From NCBI RefSeq assembly GCF_004368965.1, contig NZ_SORO01000001.1, positions 2,326,001 to 2,390,000 of the forward strand: a DNA stretch of 64,000 nucleotides, read 5' to 3'. Of the stretch, positions 56,743 through 64,000 are shown piece after piece; position 1 is the stretch's first letter; each line of letters starts with the position of its first letter. A program made the translations under genes and the position numbers. This DNA is from Leptospira meyeri. Its GTDB lineage: Bacteria > Spirochaetota > Leptospiria > Leptospirales > Leptospiraceae. The notes beneath the pieces are model-generated. The model was not told the origin of the DNA, ran no database searches, and saw nothing but the letters and a program-made list of their open reading frames with translations.

Positions 56743-57594
56743 TTACAATCCTATATTAGTGATTGGGTAGATAATTCTTGCCAACTTATCAGCAAGTAGT
56801 GTATAACCTAAGTTATTTGCATGAATACAATCTAACATTAATTCTGCACGAGAATTTGGCCTTCCCCCCAGTGTACTTCTCAAATCGACATAGATCAACG
56901 AAGGTTCCTCGCGAGTCACTTCTAAGAGAAGATTGTTGAATGCATCAACTTGGTTTGAAGTAAACACAGCAGCATCAGGAACAATTAAACCAATTTTATC
57001 AAACTTTGTTTTACAACCTTCCTCAGAACCGGCAATCACAGGTGGCATGTATGGGTTGGGATAATCATAACCATGAATGATCCATTTTATTGGCGCACCG
57101 CCAAAGCGAGCGATTTTATATGCGTTCCCGGTAATGATCAATTGTTTGAGATTTGCTTTGATTGTAGCAAAACGTTGCGCTTGTACCGTATCGATCTTTC
57201 CAATATATTCAGAAAGGTTTGCTTGGATATCATTTCCACCCAATGAAAGAAGAACTACTTTCATATCGGCTCCACCTTGATCAATCACTTGGAATTGAAG
57301 GCCTTGGCTCACGACTCCTTGTAAGGTTTTTCCACCCAAGGTGGCACCAGCAAATTTATAATGATATCGATTTTCCAGTTGTGGCCTTAGAGTTTCAACC
57401 ATTGGGAATCCGAGAAGAATGTCTGTCCAACTGTCACCAATGATTCCCGTTTTTGCAGGTGTTTCTCCATTGCAAATGGCATACGTTGTACATAAAAGGT
57501 TTGCACCGACATCTTCGAAGTAATCCTTTTTTGTATCACAATGGATGAGGAATGCTGTTATTCCTAACAAAAGTGTGTATTTAAGTTTTTTCAT
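56743..57594 (-). CDS. SGNH/GDSL hydrolase lipoprotein
   Basis: 283 residues. Lipobox LIHC (Cys19). SGNH blocks: GDSW near 52 (nucleophile Ser54), a Gly in the second block, LGGND near 118 and DCIHANNLGY near 260 (Asp and His). Probably an esterase or deacetylase on a surface glycan or lipid. Overlaps the transporter gene by 14 bp, so tightly coupled. Confidence 0.8.
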   Translation of the reverse strand: MKKLKYTLLLGITAFLIHCDTKKDYFEDVGANLLCTTYAICNGETPAKTGIIGDSWTDILLGFPMVETLRPQLENRYHYKFAGATLGGKTLQGVVSQGLQFQVIDQGGADMKVVLLSLGGNDIQANLSEYIGKIDTVQAQRFATIKANLKQLIITGNAYKIARFGGAPIKWIIHGYDYPNPYMPPVIAGSEEGCKTKFDKIGLIVPDAAVFTSNQVDAFNNLLLEVTREEPSLIYVDLRSTLGGRPNSRAELMLDCIHANNLGYTLLADKLARIIYPITNIGL

Positions 57595-58852
57595 TTGGTT
57601 TTGTTTCCTTCCAGATATGGTCCATGATAAATGCGCAAGATAGATCGCCGGTCAGATTTACTGAAGTTCTACACATATCTAAAAACCGGTCAACTCCAAA
57701 AAGAATAGTGATTCCTTCGACTGGAATTTGAAAGGTATAAAGGATGGATGCGAGAATAACAAGGCCAACACCCGGCGTAGCTGCCGTTCCAATTGAAGCT
57801 GCCGTTACCGTTCCAACTAACAAAAATAAGTCTAAACCATTTAAGTCAACTTGATACACTTGGCTAAGAAATACCGTGGCTACTGCTTGGTACAAAGCAG
57901 TTCCATCCATGTTAATCGTAGCACCGAGAGGAAGAACAAAGTCAGCGACTGTTTCTTTTAATTTTAATTTTTCTTTCGCCACTTTTAAGGAATAAGGTAG
58001 GACTGAGCTGGAACTAGAAGTCGAAAAACCAAGCAAAGGGATTTCACGAACTTGGTTCAGAAAACGAGCCGGATTTTTCCTAGTGAAGAGAAACACCAAG
58101 ATTCCATAAAAAATTAAAATACAAATAAGTCCAAGGAGAACGGTTCCAATATAAGAAACTAAGCCCATTACTAATGAAAACCCAATTTGTACCATAGCAT
58201 AACTCATAAGACCTAAAACAGCTAAAGGAGCTAACTTCATTGTCACCTTAACGACCCATAAACAAAAACTCTCTAGAGAATGACAGAATGCTTTTAAGGC
58301 AGCACCTGAGTCACGGGAAGTCAGAAAAAATATTCCTAAAATCATTCCGAAAAAAACAACAGATAACATTTGTTGTTTGGACCAAACGTTTACTAAGTTT
58401 TTTGGTATAATATTGGCTATGATTTCCGGTATGGATTCTTGTTTCGTGTCTAAAGCAGCAGGCGGATTATTTTGGTTTGAAGTGATTGTTTGATTCTGGA
58501 TCTGATTTCCTGGTTTGATGATGAGGGTGAGGGAAATTCCAATGTTTACTGACACTACTGTTGTAAAGATAAAGTATAATAATGTTTTACTTCCTAAATT
58601 CCAAAGATCTTTTAAGTTTCTTAGACTAGAGACTCCCAATGCAATTGAAACAATTACTAGTGGAATCATAATCATTTGTAGTAGATTTAAAAAAATATCT
58701 CCAGGTAGTTTCATCCATGGTAAATAAGGTTTTAAATTAAGAGCAGAAACAAACCCAGATTCGGGATTCAAAAAAATTCCGAAAACTAAACCTAACAATA
58801 AAGATACGAGAATTTGGATCCAAAAAGGAATTTTGGGAAAGAACATTCCCAA
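57581..58852 (-). CDS. Dicarboxylate/amino acid:cation symporter (DAACS)
   Basis: 423 residues of the glutamate/aspartate/dicarboxylate transporter family: about eight membrane helices, Ser-rich hairpin STSSSSSVLPYSLKVA near 280, NMDGTALYQA near 313 and FLDMCRTSVNLTGDLS near 395 (substrate Asp/Arg/Asn region). Likely Na+ or H+ coupled uptake. First gene of the minus-strand cluster that ends at 54605. Confidence 0.88.
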   Translation of the reverse strand: MGMFFPKIPFWIQILVSLLLGLVFGIFLNPESGFVSALNLKPYLPWMKLPGDIFLNLLQMIMIPLVIVSIALGVSSLRNLKDLWNLGSKTLLYFIFTTVVSVNIGISLTLIIKPGNQIQNQTITSNQNNPPAALDTKQESIPEIIANIIPKNLVNVWSKQQMLSVVFFGMILGIFFLTSRDSGAALKAFCHSLESFCLWVVKVTMKLAPLAVLGLMSYAMVQIGFSLVMGLVSYIGTVLLGLICILIFYGILVFLFTRKNPARFLNQVREIPLLGFSTSSSSSVLPYSLKVAKEKLKLKETVADFVLPLGATINMDGTALYQAVATVFLSQVYQVDLNGLDLFLLVGTVTAASIGTAATPGVGLVILASILYTFQIPVEGITILFGVDRFLDMCRTSVNLTGDLSCAFIMDHIWKETKPNEKT

Positions 58853-58885
58853 ATTATATCTTTTGGAAATTCTATGTAAATGAAA

Positions 58886-61729
58886 TTAAATGATTACGTA
58901 GGTTTGGAAGAGTCGGATTTTGTGGAAAATTTTTGCGCCGTTTTTGATTTTTCGAATTTCTACAGTGTATTCATCTTTTGCACGTTGAATTTCTTTCATT
59001 GTTTTATGAAGGACTGCTTTTTTTTCAGGACGATTGTCCCATTTATAAGCTGCCTCTTGGCGCATTAGTTTTTCTTCTAACTGACGAATGGTTTTTTGGT
59101 GAGAAAGTTCCACTTTGTATTCTTCTTTTTGAAAAATAGACAAGGTTTCCTTTCTTAGGATTTCTTTTTTAGTTTCTGCTTCCGTTTCGACAACCGGATA
59201 ACAATGAATAAATGCTTCTTCTAGTTTTGAAAGTGGAAGTTCTTTTTCTGGAACATATGTTTTGGCTTCTGCCCATTCCGCCGGTTTTTCAGTCAGGACT
59301 GAAGTTTTCTTTTTCTTTAAATCAAATTCAACGAAAAAAAGGTCTTTTCGTTTTAGCGAAAAATCAAATTCAACTTGAAAAACAAAAAGAATTTTTTGAC
59401 CTAAAGCACTTGAGAGTAGGTATTTCTTTTTACGTCCTACATCACTTTGTGTGAGTAATTCCGTTACTTTTTCAACAAAGGGATGTCCAAAAGCCATAAA
59501 TTCGAGAGAATCATTCGTAAGGGCTAAATCTGAATCAAAAGTCGCTTTTTTGATTTTGCCTTCGGTATTTTTATATTCGTAAGATCCTTTGCCTATGGAA
59601 GTCAGAGTTCCTGGTAGGTGAGATTGGAAAAATTTTGAACCTTGGGCAACCACTTCTTCGAGATGACTGTTATTCCATTCACGTTCTTCTAATGTATGGT
59701 CGTAATAATCTTTTAGATTAAAATCTAAAACTTTTGGAGTAACAAGAGCATTGAGCTTTTCAAATCCTTTTTGAGCGACCTGGATGCGAAGATCAAATTC
59801 GGTTTCTAATTCTTCTTTGGTTTTGGTTCCTGTCACAAACTTCATGAGGCTTGAATTGAAATCAAGTTCCTCTTCGATGGTTCCGAGTAAATCATCTGAA
59901 GCACCAATGGATTCTTCAAACAAACGAATTTTATTTGTGAGTACTTCTAAAATTCTTTCGGCCACTGTATCTTTGGAAGCAAAGTTGAAGATATATACAT
60001 TGTCTTTTTGACCAAAACGGTGGATCCTTCCAATTCGTTGTTCGATCTTCAGTGGACTCCACGGTAAGTCATAGTTAAAAAGTATATTAGCAAACTGTAA
60101 GTTACGGCCTTCCCCACCAGCTTCTGTACAAATTAAGATTTCGTAGTCTTCTTTGAATTTTTGGATTGCAACTTCTTTTTCATCCATACTCAAAGAACCA
60201 TGGAAGGGCGATACTTTGAAGTCAGGTTCGAGAACTGATTGTAAATGGTCCTGTGTGGTTCTAAACTGAGTGAAGATAATGAATTTTTTATGACCTTCTT
60301 TCTTTAATCGGTAGAGAGTTTCTTTTAGTTTTTGGGTTTTTTTATCTTCTTTGATTTGTTTTCCCAAATGGATGAGGCGGTTGAGAGTAAAGAGCTCTCT
60401 TTTGATCCTTTGGAAACTTGACATTTCTTCGTCTTCTAATTCAGTGATGAAGTCTTCAACACCTTCTGTTTCATCTAAATCCCAATCGTCCAGAGTGGAT
60501 TCATGTTCCTTCATATAATGGAACTTGGATTCCAACATAAACTTACGTTTTTGTAATGCAGAAAGAAGTGCAATTACTGATGAATCCAAAAGTTTTTGGA
60601 ATACAACCATCACAAAACCAATGGCACGGTTTTTGGTTCCCATTGCCATATTGTATTCTCGTTTTACATAGTCCGTGGTTTCATCATAAAACGCACGTTC
60701 TATGGGAGAAAGATCAATCCGAACTGTTTTTGCAAATCGTTTAGTAAATCCTCCTACTTCTACTTTTCGACGACGAAGTAGAACTTTTGAGATTTTTTCC
60801 TTTAAGTCACCTTTTTGACCAACCACATAATCATTTACGAATGTATGATACGGCCCAAGGATATTGGGATCGACTAAATGCATTAGATAAAAAAGTTCCT
60901 CTAGTTTTCCGCGAAATGGTGTCGCAGTGAGAAGCAAGAGGCATTCGGTTTTTCTTGCTATTTTTTCAGCGAACAAATATCCACGGGTGATTTTGGAATA
61001 GTCACGACGAAGCCTGTGCGCTTCATCAAAAACCACAATGTCCCACTTGGTTCCCAGGATTTCTTCAGCATATCTTGGATTTTTAATAAAATCAATTGAG
61101 GTAATGATTTTATTAAAATTTCTCCAATGGTCGACCCCGTTTGTAACGAAATTTCTTCTACGAACTATCGCAAATTCTTCATTGAACTTGTTCTTCATCT
61201 CTTGTTGCCATTGGACAAGAAGAGGAGAAGGAGCAACCACAAGCACACGTTTAAGACCACGGCGAAACATAAGTTCCTTGACCGCAAGACCAGCTTCAAT
61301 GGTTTTTCCAAGTCCCACTTCATCGGCTAAAATGAATCTAGGTTTTAAACTATTGGCAACAATGAAGGTGGACTCAATTTGATGAGGTAGCAAACGAGTT
61401 CTCGAATTAGAAAGAGAGGATAATTTATTAAAATTGTATGTAAGTTTGAGTTGGCTTGCATCTAGACTTAAGTCCATTGCCTTTGGAAATTCTTCCCAAT
61501 CACGAAGAGATTCTGGGTATTGATTTAAAAACTGTAAATTTTTGTTTGATTTGTTTACAGTTCGAAAAATTTCTTTGGATTCAAAGAATAGTTCTACAGA
61601 GTTTGGAGATTCTTTTGTGACTTTTGCAAGACCTAACTCTGGTTCATCGATAAGAAACCCATACTCGTTTGTTTGTTTTGGTTCAACCGTTGTTTCAAAA
61701 TCTAAACTTAATTGAGTAGGGACTTCCAT
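58886..61729 (-). CDS. SNF2-family DNA helicase/translocase (RapA-like)
   Basis: 947 residues. Helicase motifs: LPHQIES (Q region), [14 protein letters not shown] (Walker A, near 135), [24 protein letters not shown] (DEAH), LLTATPFRG, and C-terminal [27 protein letters not shown]. The remaining 350 residues are a family-specific tail with a coiled-coil end. Resembles stand-alone RapA/HepA-type ATPases; no partner nuclease or methylase is adjacent. ATG 61729 has AGGAG four to five bases upstream. Confidence 0.85.
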   Translation of the reverse strand: MEVPTQLSLDFETTVEPKQTNEYGFLIDEPELGLAKVTKESPNSVELFFESKEIFRTVNKSNKNLQFLNQYPESLRDWEEFPKAMDLSLDASQLKLTYNFNKLSSLSNSRTRLLPHQIESTFIVANSLKPRFILADEVGLGKTIEAGLAVKELMFRRGLKRVLVVAPSPLLVQWQQEMKNKFNEEFAIVRRRNFVTNGVDHWRNFNKIITSIDFIKNPRYAEEILGTKWDIVVFDEAHRLRRDYSKITRGYLFAEKIARKTECLLLLTATPFRGKLEELFYLMHLVDPNILGPYHTFVNDYVVGQKGDLKEKISKVLLRRRKVEVGGFTKRFAKTVRIDLSPIERAFYDETTDYVKREYNMAMGTKNRAIGFVMVVFQKLLDSSVIALLSALQKRKFMLESKFHYMKEHESTLDDWDLDETEGVEDFITELEDEEMSSFQRIKRELFTLNRLIHLGKQIKEDKKTQKLKETLYRLKKEGHKKFIIFTQFRTTQDHLQSVLEPDFKVSPFHGSLSMDEKEVAIQKFKEDYEILICTEAGGEGRNLQFANILFNYDLPWSPLKIEQRIGRIHRFGQKDNVYIFNFASKDTVAERILEVLTNKIRLFEESIGASDDLLGTIEEELDFNSSLMKFVTGTKTKEELETEFDLRIQVAQKGFEKLNALVTPKVLDFNLKDYYDHTLEEREWNNSHLEEVVAQGSKFFQSHLPGTLTSIGKGSYEYKNTEGKIKKATFDSDLALTNDSLEFMAFGHPFVEKVTELLTQSDVGRKKKYLLSSALGQKILFVFQVEFDFSLKRKDLFFVEFDLKKKKTSVLTEKPAEWAEAKTYVPEKELPLSKLEEAFIHCYPVVETEAETKKEILRKETLSIFQKEEYKVELSHQKTIRQLEEKLMRQEAAYKWDNRPEKKAVLHKTMKEIQRAKDEYTVEIRKIKNGAKIFHKIRLFQTYVII

Positions 61730-61799
61730 CAAACTCCTTTCTGATTTCCCCAAAGCACTTTGTGGATTTGAAGCGACAAACGACACTTAGGCGGATTGT

Positions 61800-62438
61800 C
61801 TACTTTGATCCATTCGACCAGTTCTTTGGCATCCACTTCACCGTGGACGGGCGAATATAATATATTTGTGTGTATTTTTTTTCGCGAATGACTTCGATAC
61901 TTCTTTCAAAGTCGATTCTATCTCGCACAACGAACTTGATTTCGTCAAGTGAATTATGTCTCTTTTCTAGAATCTGGAAATTTTCCTCATCCATCCTGTC
62001 TTCCATCCCCGAGCCAGGAAGTTTGTAATCCATTGTAAAAATAAAAAATGCATCTTCAGTGATTCGTTCGCTTCCATTTGTTTCTACACGCGAGGCAGGG
62101 TAGGGCAAACCGGTTTTGGTTCTATATTGGTAGATCTTGTTTGCGATTGAAAGGGAAAGGTCTCGATTTTTCCCTTCTAAGGGTTCCCCACCGGTAAGTA
62201 AAACTTGGTATCCATGATGGGGATCTAAACTTTCTAATTCGTTCCAAATTGAGTCTAAATTTTTTTCAGTTCCTTGGTTTGGCCCCAGAGCATATGCTGT
62301 GTCACACCACAAGGCTCTTGATTCTGTTTTGCCACATCGTAAGGAACATCCTGCAAATCGTATGAAGACAGTAGGGATTCCTTGCGAAATTCCTTCGCCA
62401 GAAATGGAAGAATAGACTTCGTGAATTTTTCCAAACAT
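61800..62438 (-). CDS. queE: 7-carboxy-7-deazaguanine synthase (QueE-like radical SAM)
   Basis: Radical SAM enzyme of queuosine synthesis. 212 residues: [22 protein letters not shown] start, cluster Cys31, Cys35 and Cys45, [17 protein letters not shown] and SRVETNGSE. The cluster motif is C-x3-C-x9-C rather than the general C-x3-C-x2-C, with a short insert GKTESRALW. 71 bp downstream of nothing shared; the next minus gene (SNF2) starts 70 bp further. Confidence 0.82.
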   Translation of the reverse strand: MFGKIHEVYSSISGEGISQGIPTVFIRFAGCSLRCGKTESRALWCDTAYALGPNQGTEKNLDSIWNELESLDPHHGYQVLLTGGEPLEGKNRDLSLSIANKIYQYRTKTGLPYPASRVETNGSERITEDAFFIFTMDYKLPGSGMEDRMDEENFQILEKRHNSLDEIKFVVRDRIDFERSIEVIREKKYTQIYYIRPSTVKWMPKNWSNGSK

Positions 62439-62510
62439 AATGATGATTCCTTCTATGTCAGAATAAAGTAAATTGTTCTTGCGAAAACATTTATTCAGAA
62501 TTTGCTTTTT

Positions 62511-64000
62511 ATGGTCATGTTTGTAGACGCTAAATTGGAATTCCCTTTAATCCACGAAAAAGAGGTACAGGAAAACCATCTTTTATTGAGGTTTCGGACT
62601 CCGGCCAATCCTAAAATCAATGAACGTAAACCATTGGTTATTGGGTTAACCATCGATAAAAGTTGGTCCATGAAGGGAGAAAAGATGGAATCAGTGATTG
62701 ATGCTTCCTGTGCTCTTGTCAATTGGCTGACAAGACATGATGCCGTTGCCATTATTGCCTATTCTGCTGATGTACAAATCATCCAACCAGTTACTCACCT
62801 AACAGAAAAAGTTTCTGTTACTGATAAAATTAGAAATATCCAAGTAGCCACTTCGACAAACTTAAGTGGTGGATGGTTGTCCGCATTAAAAAGTCTGACC
62901 CAATCAAAAATTCCAAATGCTTACAAACGAGTTTTATTACTCACTGATGGAAATCCCACTTCTGGAATCAAAGAAAAAGAAGCATTGGTAAAAATTGCAG
63001 AAGATCATTTGGCTATGGGAATTTCTACCACAACGATCGGCGTTGGTAATGACTTTAATGAAGAGATCCTAGTTGAAATTGCCAAAGCAGGTGGGGGAAA
63101 TTTTCATTATATCGACAACCCAGAAAAGGCTTCCGATATTTTCTTTGATGAATTTGGAGACATTGGAGCATTGTATGCACAAGCCATCGATGTGGAATTA
63201 CAACTAGCTCCTGGAGTTCGATTGAAACAAGTTTTGTCAGAAACTTCCCACCAAGTGTTGGAAGAATTTGATGAGTTTTTGGGAGATTCCAAAACCATTT
63301 CCCGGCAAAAAATCAATCTCCAATTAGGTGATCTTAGGGCCGATGACATTCGTAACTTAGTGCTACGATTGGAAATAGATGATCGTGTGAATCAAACGGA
63401 ATCTCCTTTTTGTGAAGTAAACGTATCTTATTATAATTTATTACAACAAAATACTTTAGAATCTGTAAAAGAATTCTTCCAGTTTCCCAAAGGAAATAAC
63501 AAAGGAAAACAAGATCCAGATGTTTTGGTAGAGATTTTGATCGCCAATGCAACGACAGGGATTAAAGAAATTACTGATTTTGTTAAAAAAGGTCATATAG
63601 AAGACGCCAAGGCACTGTTATTCGGCCTTATTCAAGATATTAAAAATAACTTACACTTTGCTCCCAATGCACTTGGTTCAGTCCTAAACCGTCTCCAAGT
63701 TTTGGATACGAAAATCACAACGAAGTCAGATGATTTAAACAAACACTTATTTATGAATTCACAAATTATGATGAAAGGTCCAGAAAAGTTGGATCTAAAG
63801 GATGTTATCCTTCACGATGAAATTTTTGAGTATCGTACAACGGGCGATATTGATTTGTATAAGTGCCCTGAAATTAAACTTCTTTTAGAGCAAAAAATGT
63901 CTGATGGGTTTCGGTATGTGGTTTTTGATTTTGCCAATACTTCTCATATTGACTCTTCAGCAATTGGAATGGTGATCCAGATAGTTGGTTGGCTAAGAAG
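62511..64000 (+). CDS. VWA-STAS fusion protein (3' end outside window)
   Basis: At least 496 residues, open to the end. VWA domain at about 40-230: [15 protein letters not shown] (MIDAS D49-x-S51-x-S53), TSTNLSGG (MIDAS Thr), LLTDGNP (Asp). A middle region of beta then helical segments (230-400) has no known name to me. The end (from about 405) is a STAS/anti-sigma-antagonist-like domain: [27 protein letters not shown], with the Ser pair of phosphoswitch proteins. ATG 62511 or 62517; no clear ribosome site. Confidence 0.75.
   Translation, partial: MVMFVDAKLEFPLIHEKEVQENHLLLRFRTPANPKINERKPLVIGLTIDKSWSMKGEKMESVIDASCALVNWLTRHDAVAIIAYSADVQIIQPVTHLTEKVSVTDKIRNIQVATSTNLSGGWLSALKSLTQSKIPNAYKRVLLLTDGNPTSGIKEKEALVKIAEDHLAMGISTTTIGVGNDFNEEILVEIAKAGGGNFHYIDNPEKASDIFFDEFGDIGALYAQAIDVELQLAPGVRLKQVLSETSHQVLEEFDEFLGDSKTISRQKINLQLGDLRADDIRNLVLRLEIDDRVNQTESPFCEVNVSYYNLLQQNTLESVKEFFQFPKGNNKGKQDPDVLVEILIANATTGIKEITDFVKKGHIEDAKALLFGLIQDIKNNLHFAPNALGSVLNRLQVLDTKITTKSDDLNKHLFMNSQIMMKGPEKLDLKDVILHDEIFEYRTTGDIDLYKCPEIKLLLEQKMSDGFRYVVFDFANTSHIDSSAIGMVIQIVGWLR

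Noticed and set aside
58886..62438. SNF2 helicase plus queE as part of a 7-deazaguanine DNA-modification (Dpd-type) defence island
   Set aside because: No other dpd genes, transglycosylase, nuclease or mobile-element signs nearby; queE fits normal queuosine synthesis with folE in the window.

Overview
The window looks like the replication-origin region of the large chromosome of a Leptospira (spirochaete), probably of the saprophytic, L. biflexa-like kind. The evidence is a LipL21-type lipoprotein (9471-10052), many spirochaete-style lipoproteins and C-terminal-Phe outer-membrane barrels, low GC, and a dnaA / dnaN-recF-dciA-gyrB-gyrA block beside mnmG, rsmG and parAB with parS sites. Assignment to the saprophytes is inference; assignment to the genus is fairly firm. 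I saw no mobile element, CRISPR array or rRNA gene.

Layout. 1-9.3 kb: the end of rnr, two divergent lipoprotein genes (AlkP-type and CapA-type), a YrdC/SDR/lipoprotein operon, maf, holA, and a coupled pair encoding a secreted protein and a degenerate AAA+/Fis-type regulator. 9.4-10.1 kb: lipL21 with its own promoter and terminator. 10.1-20.4 kb, all on the minus strand: dnaA, a 246-bp oriC-like gap, then dnaN-recF-dciA-gyrB-gyrA-dus-pilZ. 20.4-27.9 kb: ilvE-holB, mnmG, a secreted protein, rsmG-parA-parB and two parS sites. 27.9-31.5 kb: an envelope/cytoskeleton operon (M23-like protein, bactofilin, DUF327, ABC exporter). 31.6-38.3 kb: tatD-serS, an OmpA/PD40 protein, a solute-binding protein, a barrel and a SRPBCC protein. 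38.3-42.2 kb, minus strand: tRNA-Ser(UGA), tRNA-Ser(GCU), a membrane protein, tRNA-Arg(ACG), tadA, tRNA-Ser(GGA), an ORF remnant and dnaX-ybaB-recR. 42.3-54.5 kb: an RNA methyltransferase, small redox and hydrolase genes, an HxlR/DoxX pair, a glycosyltransferase, folE, acs, a TPR protein and hppA. 54.6-58.9 kb: a seven-gene minus-strand cluster of lipoproteins, a barrel and a transporter. 58.9-64 kb: a SNF2 helicase, queE and the start of a VWA-STAS protein.

How it fits together. Initiator, clamp, all clamp-loader subunits (dnaX, holA, holB), gyrase, a DciA-type helicase-loader candidate, recF/recR and ParABS lie within about 36 kb. Points that depart from the ordinary: the DnaA recognition loop and the candidate DnaA boxes both differ from the usual forms; protein genes are interleaved with tRNA genes, with tadA starting one base after its own substrate tRNA; a DoxX-like gene carries an in-frame TGA; several enzymes lack a key residue; and the 54.6-58.9 kb surface-protein cluster has no function I can name.

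Limits: all calls come from reading the sequence and from memory of protein families. Start codons and short-site positions were placed by hand and may be off by a base or a codon.
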